From NCBI RefSeq assembly GCF_932294415.1, contig NC_065544.1, forward strand, positions 23,225,351 to 23,289,350: DNA of 64,000 nt, read 5' to 3'. Shown here piece after piece: positions 42,701 through 53,560 of the stretch. A program made the position numbers and the translations under genes. The DNA is from Quercus robur (lineage: Eukaryota; Streptophyta; Magnoliopsida; Fagales; Fagaceae). Position 1 is the first letter of the stretch. Each line of letters starts with the position of its first letter. Below the pieces are notes generated by a model. That model searched no databases. It was not told the DNA's origin and was given only the letters and a program-made list of their open reading frames with translations.

Positions 42701-43718
42701 TGGCAAGAGCTTTGTTTAACTCTAATCTAACCTCATGAAGATCATTCAAAGCCGCGCCCCCCATGTTCAAATTCTCCAGAATTTGGAGCTTCTGTTGCAG
42801 AGTAGTGACTCTTCTACCCACGTGGCCAAAAATATTTTTGTTCCACGACGTCAGAGCGGATTGGCATTCTTCCAGGTAGCTAGCAATTGGCCATTGAGAG
42901 CCCCTGTTTTCACCTCTTGCCCACGCTTCCTGAACTACCTCACTACATGCCTTATCTCTGAGCCATATGGCTTTGAATCGAAATAGTTTTGATCTCCTGG
43001 ATTTTTGTCGAGGGGGGTTGGCTGCCTTTAGGAGTAGAATACTATGGTCAGATGTAGAGGAAGCAATATGTAGTAATTTGGAACGTGGGAACATCCCAAC
43101 CCAATTGGTGGAGACCAGTGCACGGTCTAGTCTTTCTTGTATCCACCCGCGGTTGCCCAACCTCCACCGCCAAGTGAAAGTCGAGCCCTTGTACCCCAAG
43201 TCCTTGAGGTTGCATCTATTTATCGCATCCCAGAATTGTTTCATTTGACCCTCAGGTCTAGTATTACCACCCTTCTTTTCACTTGCGAACATGAGTTCAT
43301 TATAATCCCCCATACACACCCAAGGTAAGTCACTGCGACTACTGAGTCTTGAAAGCAAAGCCCAAGATTCATTGCGCCTACTAGTTTCGGGGTGCCCATA
43401 AAAACCGGTAAACCTCCATTTCCTTGCACCCTGATTCTCCGAAATGATAACATCTATATGGTTGGGAGAGTAAGTTTGCACCTCCACAGTTGTAGAACAC
43501 CTCCATAGGAGAGCAAGCCCACCCCCCCGACGAATACAAGGCACTACAAGCCCCTGTTTTCTGTCCAACTTCCTTTGTATCCATTTCATCTCAGTAACAT
43601 CATACTTAGTCTCCATTAAGAAGACTAAAGTGGGATCTTCCTCCTTTACTACTTTGTGGAGTGCTTTAACTGTGAGGGGGTTCCCAAGCCCCTTACAGTT
43701 CCAACTTAATGCACTCAT
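39740..43718 (-). pseudogene. LINE ORF2 (endonuclease, reverse transcriptase, zf-RVT, RNase H)
   Basis: Starts MSALSWNCKGLGNPLTVKAL at 43718. AP-type endonuclease blocks: VFLMETKYD, WRFTGFYGHPE, CMGDYNELM, RLDRALVST and STSDHSILL. Frame shifts near 42410. RT follows: TTAPGPDGMPPLIYQHFW, VLIPKTKDP, NYRPICLCNVAYKL, LKLDTSKAYDRVEW, GLRQGDPLSPYLFI and the catalytic LFFADDSLIF (about 41640). A TAG replaces the tryptophan codon before IMLKLGF (about 41921). Next come the zf-RVT block (SGKFTAKSAYRL; ALCGNLTKNVLHILWFC) and a C-terminal RNase H (VVVECDALAVFNAIQG). At least three frame changes occur after 41200. Confidence 0.88.
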
Positions 43719-45313
43719 TGTTCCCGGCGGGGCTGACCCGCAGCCACCACCGATCCCAACTCTTGAGCCATGAGTTTGCTAAGGGCCATGACATCCCCTT
43801 CTACCTTTTTCCTTTTCACATTCTCCACCAAACCCGAAATATCTTTCAAGGGAGAGCGAGTTCTACGCTTACCACTCTTTTCATTTTGTTCTACCTCCAT
43901 CATGGTACCCATCCCCAAGTCATCACTTTTCACCCTCACTATCCCTCTACATAAAACATTTTCTTTTCTTTGCATGGCTGGTCCTACTCGGCCTTTCCTT
44001 AAATTTATTTGGCTAGACTTTTTCGGTTTAGGCTTTGTGGGGCTAGCCGGTGAGGTTGGGCCCATAATAAAAAGAGGGAGAGTTGTAAAGTTTATTTGGG
44101 CTTTATTGGCTGGCCTATTATGCGGCTGTGACCTAAGTGGTGACATCATATTGTTATTTGACATTTCTTGGGGCCCATCATGCCTAGCATCATCTTCCAC
44201 CTTCATCTACGTATGGGTTGCGTGAACATTTGTTTGAATCACCTCGGTTATACCCGTGCTCTGCACTGCTTTATGGTGATTTGTCGTGTTAGCCATATCC
44301 CCAAAAATCGCTGTGTCAATCTCCTTTAGTTGCTCCTCGAACTGACAGCCTCGCTGCTTGTGAGGGATTTGCGGGATTTTCGCCTCGGTAGCTGCGACCA
44401 CAGCCCCCACGTTAGCTTTACCTTTTTCATTGTCCTTTACCGCCATCGTTTGGGGATCAGTTCCCTTCACAAGACTTTGCGAATGCCGGTCCGATCCCGT
44501 GATAGCCTGAATATGGAGGTCTGGGTTCTTTTGTACCTCCTTATCGCTGTCCCGAGATGGTGCCAAGACCAGTTGTGGTTTCTGAAGTCTTTCCTGCATT
44601 GCTCTCAGCCATGGCCTATACGGCTTGTCCTCTGCATTCATCCGTTCAGTACGTCGAAGCCCCACCAGGCAATCGTTTTCATCATGGGTCACCATACCAC
44701 AAAGGTAGCAAAATATTGGCATTCGCTTGTACTTGAAATCAACCCAAAACTGACTTGATTCTCCTAGTCGAACCTTCCGGCCTCTGCACAGTGGATTTGA
44801 AATGTCTATCATTACCCTTATGCGCATGAAACTTCCAAGGCAGAAACCTTTTTCATTTGTATCTACACTTTCCACCGGCCCAATGGTGGACCCTATGCTG
44901 TACCCCACCTCCTTGGTTTGGAATGTGGTTGGAATGCCGTGGATTTGGATCCATAGTGCCATCCTGTCAAACTTGATCTTACTCACTGCCTCCCCTGTTT
45001 TCAGCTTGTGCAGAGCAAGGAGGTATTTATCAAAGGACCAAGGACCTTGAAGTCGGACTTAATCAGCATCATCCTCATTTTGGAAAAGAAAGAGAGCCTT
45101 ATTATCTCCTAAGTTGCTAACCTCGAAGCTCTAGTTCGTTTTCCAGATCGATCTTAGAACCCGCACCACTGACTCTAGGTTCACACGCCGTTTCGTGAAG
45201 AACTTCCCGGCCAACACTCTGTTACTTTCTGTCATTGGAGCATCTATAATAACCTCTGCTCCCTCCCTCTCTGATAGCTGTAAGCTCGCACATCTATTCA
45301 AGATATCATCCAT
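43715..45313 (-). pseudogene. LINE ORF1 (DUF4283 and CCHC zinc knuckle)
   Basis: Starts MDDILNRCASLQLSEREG at 45313. It encodes a DUF4283-type RNA-binding region (LAGKFFTKRRVNLESVVRVL, LQGPWSFDKYLLALHKLK, FDRMALWIQIHGIPTTFQ) and a CCHC-type knuckle in FKYKRMPIFCYLCGMVTHDE, then a long hydrophilic tail with a basic, nuclear-localisation-like KRRTRSPLKD. Stops occur after WKTN, in the next 30 codons, and at about 44207; the frame is otherwise continuous over 1.6 kb. Its TGA overlaps the ATG of ORF2 as ATGA. ORF1 proteins bind the element's RNA in the LINE ribonucleoprotein (family knowledge). Confidence 0.85.
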
Positions 45314-45702
45314 GACTTTCTTACCATGGAATGTAAACCAAACGTTTCTACTGTGTTAATGAGAGAACTGTTCGTACAGAGACGAAAAAGTTTCACCTCT
45401 GGGACTCCTGGGAGAACCTAGAGAGAAAAAGGGAAAAAAAGTATTTTTTCTACCCCAGATTGCCCATTAGTCAATCTATTACCTACTTGAAAGACTAAAC
45501 CAGGCTTTTCAAAAAATAAAAAATACATAGAGAAGAGATTAGGGCTTAAATAATAAACACTACTCTTTTACAAATTGTTAAAAAAAATCGGTGAAACGGT
45601 TTCTGTAGGGGTGCTTCTCACGTATAGATTACTCCAAGATTGCTATTAGTCAATCAATTACCTACTTAAACCCGTGTTAAAGACTTAACCAGGATTCTAA
45701 AT

Positions 45703-46623
45703 AAAAAAAAAAAGAAAAAAGAAAAGAAAAAAGACTTAACCAGACCTGCTAATCACCCACGTCCACAAGTATGTCTTAACTGTTGAGCAATGCTGCACTC
45801 AGAACCATCCATCTTAATCTTATTAACATGGTTCTGTCCATACTCCATAGACTTATTGTGTTCCACTGAACACAAGCAAGATCCGTGAAGCAAAGGAAAG
45901 TGAACCCCTCCATGTAAAACGGCGAATATATGTATTAGATACATCATATATTTTCTCCTAGTTTACTGTTGACCAAGCAAGCCACTTACTTAACACAAAT
46001 CCAAATCAAAGCTTCAAACCCAACGATTATATATTGAAAACCCAGCATTGAATCAAACCCAGCAGGCTTTAAAATCAGGTCATGGCATTGAATACGTATC
46101 AATTAACAGGCTCAACTATTATCCACTACAAAGAAATTGAAGGAAAATTATGTGGGGATAACAAACAGCTTGATTGAAAATTTGTTGCACTAATACTTTG
46201 TTTGCTATGAAGTAAAATATTTTCAAGCATGACAGGTAAAAAATTTTACATGTAAAACATTTTCAATAAAATATTTTCATCTGTTTGGTATAACAAGTAA
46301 AATTTTTCACCAAAATCGACGACTCAGTCATTATAGTTGCTGGTGTTGGATGTTTGATGATTAGACCGTCAAAATCGACAGTCATAACAGTGGCTCTAGC
46401 GACTGGACTACCAACGACTGCCACCAAAGTGATGTTGCCAATAATCAGACCATCACAATTGGTGGCCTGAATGGTGTCTCCAGCCTCTAAACCTCCAACA
46501 CTAGTGCCCAAAACAACAGTTTCAATTATTGATCTTCCAACACCGGTTGTTGGAACAGTGTCTCTAGTAATCGGACTGGTGACCTAGCCACTAGAAGGGG
46601 TGAGATTTACATATATATATATA
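45703..46623. other. Intergenic; relict TIR-element end and unassigned frame
   Basis: A minus-strand frame at 45753-45947 (ends MDGSECSIAQQLRHTCGRG) is not recognised and lacks splice context. At 46205-46310 there is a gtaaaatattttc/gaaaatattttac inverted pair resembling one end of a small DNA transposon. The rest shows nothing supportable. Confidence 0.4.
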
Positions 46624-46860
46624 TTTTTTTTTGAGAAGAAAGAAAATATGTCATTAGAACTAGACCCGAAGGTCGGACCGTACAAAAGAAGAGACGTCTG
46701 GAGGAACAGACTCCATCCAGACCTCTAAAGGGCAAGATACTCTGGCTCTCTAGGCTAAGGCATGCGCAACTGTGTTTCCTTGCCTATCTATATGAGAGAA
46801 AGAACAACTTTGAAAAGAGTTTAAATGAGACAAAATGTCTTTTAAAATATGCCCACCCCA
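46624..46860 (-). mobile_element. 5'-truncated LINE 3' end (family 2), minus strand
   Basis: Minus-strand translation gives GHILKDILSHLNSFQSCSFS, HIDRQGNTVAHALA and SSFVRSDLRV followed by the 3' UTR and poly-A (plus-strand T-run 46624-46632). It is the last part of the LINE RNase H and is nearly identical in sequence to the end of the element at 53560-54755. About 240 bp survive. Confidence 0.8.
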
Positions 46861-46915
46861 GAAGTGGGACACGTTCCTATCCTGTAGAAGTGTGACACGT
46901 TCCTATCCTATAGAA
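46860..46915. repeat. 26-bp tandem repeat, two copies
   Basis: agaagtgKgacacgttcctatcct units, two full copies with one or two differences, at the 5'-truncation point of the LINE fragment. Confidence 0.75.
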
Positions 46916-47420
46916 GTTTGATAACAATTTTTATTAAATCTATAAAAACTTGTAGATGTTTAGTCCCTACTTTTTAATCTATGTTTACAATTGTGTAAAT
47001 TTATAAGTTTTTATAGATTTAATTATGTAAATTTATATTGATACTATTCATTATACATTTAATTTTTTTATTATTTCTTTATATATCTCAAGATTGAAGG
47101 AAGAGGGTGGATGATGATTGTTTTTTTTTTTTTTTTTTTTTTGTTTTTTTTTTTTTGAGAAACTGGATGATGATTGTTGTGTGTGAAAAAAATAAACAAG
47201 TAAAAAAATCAAGAAAAAATTGATATTTCAATGAAATATTGTGTAACATAGATAATCTGACCCGGTATGTTTTGAAAAATGAGGTGTTTTGACTTAGGGC
47301 AAAAATTTTAAATACGGTAAAATTGGTGCAAATTGAAAAGTCATACAACTAATTAAAAAATATATATAAAAAAAATTATAACATATTTTGATAATATAAC
47401 ATAATAATAAAAGGGTCCGG

Positions 47421-47567
47421 TTAATGTGTGCCCTTAGGGCACATATTAAGCTTTCTATTTTTTAAAACATTTTCTCGAGAATTGAAAAAGTTGTCATTAC
47501 TTTTTCAATTCTCGAGAGAATTTTTTCCAAAAATGAAAATTAATGTGTGCCCTAAGGGCACACATTA
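47421..47567. mobile_element. 147-bp foldback MITE
   Basis: The two halves are inverted copies with a 7-base loop (tgtcatt): ttctcgagaattgaaaaagt on one side and actttttcaattctcgagag on the other. The ends atgtgtgcccttagggcaca are each locally palindromic. TA stands on both sides, which would fit a Tc1/mariner-type duplication. It is present in copy 1 of the segmental repeat and absent from copy 2. Confidence 0.8.
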
Positions 47568-47768
47568 GTAAAATCCATAATAAAATGGGGGTTGATGTAA
47601 ACTGTAAAGTGTAAATGCATGTCAGTATGTGGACAGTGAAAAAGTTTATTCAAAATTTCAAAAGGATGTGATATGAATATATGAAACTATTTTCTCGATT
47701 TTTTTATTAAAATAATAATAATAATAAATGATTTGATAGGCAACAAGTTGGATGGATTTAAGTCAGTC

Positions 47769-47814
<46 letters not shown>
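47769..47814. repeat. (AAT)n microsatellite
   Basis: About 15 uninterrupted AAT units at the join of copies 1 and 2 of the segmental repeat. Confidence 0.95.
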
Positions 47815-48146
47815 TATTTAAAATTGTGTAAATTTATAAGTTTTTATAGTTTTAATTATGTAAATTTATATTGATACTATTTTTTATACATTTAATTTTT
47901 TTTTATTTCTTTACGTATCTCAAGAATAAAGGAAAAGAATGGATGATGATTGTTGTATGTGAAAAAAATATACAATTAAAAAAATCAAGAAAAAATTGAT
48001 ATTTCAGTGAAATGTTTTGTATAAAGAATAATTAATAAAAATATATCAGAAAAATTTAAATTAAATAAACTGGTTCAAATATAAAAGATTGAAAATTTGT
48101 CCAAATCAAAAAGTCATACAACTAATTAAAATATATAAAAAATTTA

Positions 48147-49310
48147 GGCGAAAAGTACATTTTAGTCCCTACATTTTCAGGCGATTCCCATTTTAGTCCC
48201 CACATTTTATTTTTACCGCTTTTAGTCCCTATCCTAAAAAACGCTTCCCGTTTTGGTCCCTACCGTTACATTAGAAACGGAAAAAGTTGATGTGGCAAAC
48301 GGTAGGAATAAATAATACTAATTTAATGTACACGTGGCCTAAATTAATAATAAAAAATATTTTTTGGCATTGAAAAATGCCACGTCAACATCTAAATTAA
48401 AAAAAATTAATTTATTATTAACTAAATAAAAAAATTAAAAATAGAATTAAAAACTAAAAATCATATGAATTGAGATCTAAATGTGTCTTGAACAAGAACA
48501 CAAACCCAGAAATTAAAATTCAAAAATTAAAATTTTCAAAATCACAATTTTCTCAAACCCAGCAAAATCATCAAATCTTAAAACTCCAAATTATCAAATC
48601 AATCCAAAAATACATCACAACCAATCCAAACAAAAAAAATCTCAAACTTAGAAAAACCCATCAACCACCACGTCTGAAGCAAGCCATGAACCCAGGGACA
48701 ATCACAGTGACCAAAGCCACCAATAAATTACAAACCAAAGCACAAATGAAGAACCAAACCACGAAGTAAGCCATAAACCAAACCCAGATTGGAACCACCA
48801 ACCACCACCACCTTGACCCAAATTGGAACCACAACCCAACAAAACTTAACCTATGAAATCCACGAATTTGGAACAAACACTGTGGCCCACTCCCAACAAA
48901 CACAATCAACAAACCCCCCCCCCCCCAAAAAAAATATCCAAGACCAGCGACAAAAGCCAAATGCGAAAGAGGGAGAGAAAGAGAACTACCGCCGTCATGC
49001 CGCTGCCTTGGACCTGATCTGGTCGGACTAATGGGTTCACGATGGGCCGATGGTTTTCAGGTGGATGGGGACCATTGAGGTTTGATCAGGCACTGGTTCC
49101 AAGAGTGTGAGATTTAGAGTGAGAAATAGATTTAGAGAGTTGTTGGTGATGATCGGAGAGAAGAGTTTGAGTGGCTCCGGCCATGGGGTTTCAGAGTGAA
49201 GGCTTGGGTTTTGGGTTTGAGAACTAAGAGGTAGAGAAATGGGAAGGGATAGCTTCGGTGAGAAAGAGAAGTTGGGTTTGAGATGTGAAATTTAAATTTT
49301 GTTAATGCTG

Positions 49311-49341
<31 letters not shown>

Positions 49342-49703
49342 CTGGGTTTGTGTTCTTGTTGTTCTTGTTCAAGACACATTTAGATCTCAATTCATATGAT
49401 TTTTAGTTTTTAATTTTTTTTACTTAGTTAAAATTAATAATTTTTTTTTTTAATTTAGATGCTGACGTGGCATTTTTTAATGCCAAAAAACATTTTTTAT
49501 TATTAATTTAGGCCACATGTACATTAAATTAGTATTATTTATTCCTGCCGTTTGCTACGTCATCTTTTTCCGTTTCTGATGTAACGGCAGGAACCAAAAC
49601 GGGAAGCGTTTTCCAGGATAGGGACTAAAAGCGGTAAAAATAAAATGTAGGGACTAAAATGAAAATCACCTGAAAATGTAGGAACTAAAACGTGCTTTTT
49701 GTC
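48147..49703. mobile_element. MULE with ~365-bp terminal inverted repeats
   Basis: 1,557 bp, flanked by the perfect 9-bp duplication aaaaattta (48138-48146 and 49704-49712). The arms 48147-48513 and 49337-49703 are inverted copies carrying the well-known plant phrases ttttagtccctacatttt, ccgttttggtccctaccg and tgccacgtcaacatctaaat. Nine-base duplications and long arms mark Mutator-like elements. The 820-bp interior has A/C-rich repeats and a C-run (about 48907-48925). A minus-strand frame (48661-48960) is low-complexity and not taken as a gene. Confidence 0.88.
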
Positions 49704-50320
49704 AAAAATTTATAACATTTTTTGATAATAAAAATTATAACATAATGACAAAAGTTGGGGTTGATGTATATCACATCAACCCACGTGATAGTTGCAGACT
49801 ATATTGGAATCAAAGTAAGCTATGGACCCTATTGTTAATAACACAACAAACTAGGTTGTAAACTGTAAAGTGCAAACGCTGCAGACTATATATTGGAATC
49901 AAAAAAAGCTGTGGACCCTATTGTTAATAACACAACAAAATAGGTATAGACTGTGTAAATTGTAAAGGGTAAATGCATGTCAGTATGTGGACGGTGTAGA
50001 AGTTTATTCAAAATTTAAAAAGGAGGTGATATGAATATATGAAACTATCTTCTCGATAGAAATTTAAAAAAAAATAATAATAATAACTGATATGACAAGC
50101 AAACAAGTTGGGTCGGATTCAAGTCGGTCAATAGTGATAATAAACAAAGCATTTAAATAATGGTATAAATTTACAAGTTTATTATAACTTTAATTATGTA
50201 AATTTATATTTACATAGTTTATTTTGCATTTAATTTTTTTTATTATTTATTTACGTACCTTGAGGATTAAGGGAGAGAGTGAATGATGATTGTTGTGTGT
50301 GAAGAAACCGTAAAATCTCT

Positions 50321-50858
50321 TTTAATTCTTGCTTACATAAAATATTAAGGGTCTAATGGCTGCTCTTAAATGGACAATTTTAAAAAAAGAAATTGATATC
50401 ACTTTTATAGGAAAAATATCTATAAAATTTATTTAAAAAATTAGTTACTTTTTTTCTTTTTTCATAAAAATTCAAAATTTAATTTAGTAGTGAATGCCAC
50501 TATCTTGAATAATCTTCACAAATTTAAGACTAAACTCATTACAATTAAATCTCACAAAATACAAGAAAACAATTTAATGAAATTACAACACATTTGTCAT
50601 GAAATACATGCAACATAAACGTATGTAAATAACATAAATTAATATTTATAAACTATGGTTAGGTTTAGAGAGACAATTCATGTTCATTAATATATAATAT
50701 GGATTTGTTTTCTCATTTTGTGTGTGCAGCCGGTGATATATTGAGAAAGAAGAATCCTCCACCATCTACGCATCAACAGCTCTACCCAATGCAAAAGGAA
50801 AGCAATGGCTTGGTCATCAATGCAAACGCACATATGTACGTAGGGATTCTAGGGAATG

Positions 50859-50909
<51 letters not shown>

Positions 50910-51000
50910 AGGGAATGGATTTTTTAAACCATCCGTTTTATTATTATTATTATTGTTATTATTATTATTTATTTTGACAAGAACATGATCATTTATTTTA
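50321..51000. repeat. AT-rich intergenic with (TA)n and (ATT)n tracts
   Basis: Nothing coding seen. A (TA)n tract of about 17 units followed by GTAT units is at 50860-50907; (ATT)n is at 50938-50970. The short frame 50699-50911 runs into the microsatellite and is discounted. Confidence 0.6.
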
Positions 51001-51029
51001 GAACATGTTGTTTGTTGTCCCTACACAAT

Positions 51030-51560
51030 TTTCCTTCAATCATGCCTAGTGGAATTTTAAGGACCCTTACATAAGTTTTCTTCAATCATGCCTAGTGGAA
51101 TTTTAAGGACCCTTACATAAGTTTTCTTCAATCATGCTTAGTGGAATTATAACAACCCCACCCAATTGTGTAAATATTTTATTTTCAAATAAGTTGTGTA
51201 ATGAATAGGAAACCCTAAAACCCCATGTTTTGATTGTCTTCCTCCTTTGTTTGTTCTGACATGATCATTTATTTTCAAACAAGTTGTTTGTTGTCCCTAC
51301 ACAATTTTCCTTCAATTATGCCTAGTGGAATTTGCACAATTTTGCTTCAATTATGCTTAGTGGAATTATAAGGACCCTACATAATTTTCCTTTAATCATG
51401 CTTAGTGGAATTATAACAACCCCACACAATTGCATAAATATTAATATTGTCTACTTTGGTCAAAGGAGAGCCGTTCCTGGCTTGGATGTCATTTGTAAGG
51501 ATTCCTACATGATTTTCCTTCAATTATGCTTAGTGGAATTGTAACAACCCCACCTCAACC
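51030..51560. repeat. Irregular minisatellite, 45-50 bp units
   Basis: The core atgcYtagtggaatt recurs seven times (near 51042, 51088, 51135, 51318, 51352, 51400 and 51527), mostly with ttcaat before it and aaggacccttacat or aacaacccca after it. Two adjacent units (51040-51131) are almost perfect 46-mers. The others have diverged and are separated by other sequence. Confidence 0.8.
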
Positions 51561-51570
51561 ATTCAATATT

Positions 51571-53560
51571 GTCAGCTTTGGCTTCATTAGGCCTCATGGC
51601 TTTTCTTCTCACCTTAGTACAACGGAAGGGAAAACATCTTGTTACAATGAAGAGTTGCATCCCTCCTTACGAACCAAACTTAGGACACTCACTTAAGCGA
51701 TATGGAACTCAACTTTGTTAGGCCTCCAAACAATATCTACAAAATTAGGGTGTGATCATTACAAATGGTGTCAAAGTTGTAAAGTTGTGATTTACAACTA
51801 TGATTTATGTTGGCTTTATTCCATGACAAAAAGTGTTGTAATTGCTTTAATTTTGTTCCTTGTATTTTGTGGGATTTTATTATATTGAGTTTAGTATTAA
51901 GTTGGTGAAGATTCAAGCTTAAATGAAGAATTAGTGGATTTCGCGAGAAGCTCGCGAGAAGCTAACCTGCGAAATAGCCATGTGAGAAGCACATGCTAGA
52001 AGCTGAAGAGTCATGCTAGCCTAGAGGATTTCGCGAGTGTCTCGTGGGTAAGGCCTTCCCGCGAGATAGTTGTGAAACTCATTGCCTAGAGGATTTTTAT
52101 GTGTGACTTTCTTACCCTTCACCCATACTATATATACCCTCATTACCCACAAATGTAGAGGAGGCTATTCAGAGAGAAAAACCCTAGATAGGTTTTCTAC
52201 AACACACACACCTATCTTTTTGAGAGAGAGTTACTCATCTTTAGTTAGAAATCATTGTAACCTCTTTTCCATCCCTCTCCCATTGTCATACCTTGAGAGG
52301 ATATTTGTACCTAAACACAACTCACACCTATTCAGAGTGTAGAAAGTGTTTTGAAGCTTGGGAAGTTTTGGGGAATTGCCAAGAGAAGCCGGTGAGGCTT
52401 GGTTGATGCTATGGGCTATAGCGGGATTCGATAATCTAGAGAAGACAAAGGTTTGGCGTAATCTTGTTGGAGCAAGGAGCTTGGAGGGTTTAGGTACATT
52501 GGGTAGATTAGGCTTGGAGGGTTTAGGTACATTGGGTAGATTAGGCTTGGAGGGTCTCTGCTGTTCATGTATCCCAACTTCATTCTCTAGTGGATCGATT
52601 ACTGCTTGGAGGGCGGTGGAGAGGTTTTACGCCGAAAACTTCGGTTTCCTCTTCGATAACACATCGCTTTGTTGTCTTTATGTTTGCATCTTTCTTCCCT
52701 ACTCTTTTACCTTTCATTTTACTGTTATGTTATTATGAATATGGGTTAGAGTAGCTTGTTTGTTTATACGCTCGCATTTACTCTTTTCCGCACTTAGTAA
52801 AAGTTAGAGTAAAATCTATTGAGCTGTAATTTTAACTTGGGGGACTAAATAGCTCTTGTGTTTTCACATATTTTAGAGCTTTCAAAAGTTATGCCCCAAC
52901 CAAAAGTGTGGGCCCCACATGTGAGGACTTGTGTGCCTATAAGAGGGGTGGATTGTGAATGACCAAAGGGAGAAGCAATCTTGCTAAGTCCCACATGTTG
53001 TATATATAGGTATATACATGAATAAGTTGTAATAATGATATTTGAGTTTGGAGAATATTGTTTCATAAAGTTGATAAAGTGAAAATTCAAGTTCTGGAAT
53101 TTTCTAAGTAAAAATTCTAAATTCAGTATTTTTGATTGGTCGAAACTTTTGCTTGATCGATTGAAATGGTAATGAAATCTATCCTGAAGTCTCTGCCTGT
53201 TTTGATCCATGCTCGATTCCTGTTCAATCATTGAAAAAAGCATAAGATCGATCGAAAGGAACTCTCGACTGATCGAAAGTCGTAAAACTGAATTTTCTGT
53301 AGAATTTTTTTGTGACTGTTTGGAAAGTTTGAAGAGGTTTCAAGCCTTGTAAACGGTTTTATGAAACATTTTAACTCTTCATACATGCCTTTTGAAAAAA
53401 TATAACCCTATAAGTATAGATAGAAGCTTATGTTCACTTGAAATCTTATGGTTATTCTCCAGAATTGCTATCTATAGAACCTAACAACTTGGTTGTATCC
53501 TAGGGACAAGTTTGCGATAACCCTTTAGCAACAAGAGTGTGGGGGCAAATATTGTTTAAG
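51571..53560. other. Unassigned repeat-like region, possibly LTR remnants
   Basis: 51900-52850 looks like an LTR: gcgagaagctcgcgagaagc-type repeats, a TATA-like actatatatacc at 52125, and a likely transcript start thereafter. 52860-53520 has gatcgatcgaaag-type motifs common in plant Copia LTRs. Boundaries and partner LTRs were not found. A 33-bp tandem repeat (gcttggagggtttaggtaca...) sits at 52480-52556. No gene is supported. Confidence 0.4.

Larger units (their letters stand above)
39579..45453 (-). mobile_element. Near full-length L1-type LINE, minus strand
   Basis: 5.87 kb. The 3' end is a poly-A (poly-T on the plus strand at 39578-39591), and it is flanked by a 15-bp duplication, cccagattgcccatt, at 39565-39579 and 45454-45468. 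The 5' leader is 45314-45453. ORF1 and ORF2 follow in standard order. Both carry stops or frameshifts, so it is dead, yet every domain is present. Confidence 0.9.
39277..45702. repeat. 180-bp tandem array, three copies, split by a LINE
   Basis: Units start acatagagaagag at about 39277, 39456 and 45525. Copy 1 is 39277-39455. Copy 2 is 39456-39579 continued at 45454-45524. Copy 3 is 45525 to about 45702. Shared phrases include agggcttaaataataaacac, cggtttctgt and ttagtcaatctattacctac. The LINE interrupts copy 2 exactly at the phrase cccagattgcccatt, which is duplicated on its two sides. Confidence 0.85.
46980..50320. repeat. Segmental tandem repeat of about 0.8 kb, 2+ copies
   Basis: The phrase gtgtaaatttataagttttt...ggatgatgattgttg recurs at 46985, 47822 and 50158, and tgcatgtcagtatgtggac recurs at 47617 and 49975. 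Copy 1 runs about 46980-47815, copy 2 about 47816-50150 (with the MULE inside), and copy 3 is partial to 50320. Each copy has gained different insertions. No coding potential seen. Confidence 0.75.

Noticed and set aside
45753..45947. 64-codon minus-strand frame ending MDGSECSIAQQLRHTCGRG
   Set aside because: It reads like possible exon sequence but I recognise no family, and no flanking exons were found.
52358..52738. 126-codon plus-strand frame
   Set aside because: It contains a 33-bp tandem repeat and lies in an LTR-like region; no domain.
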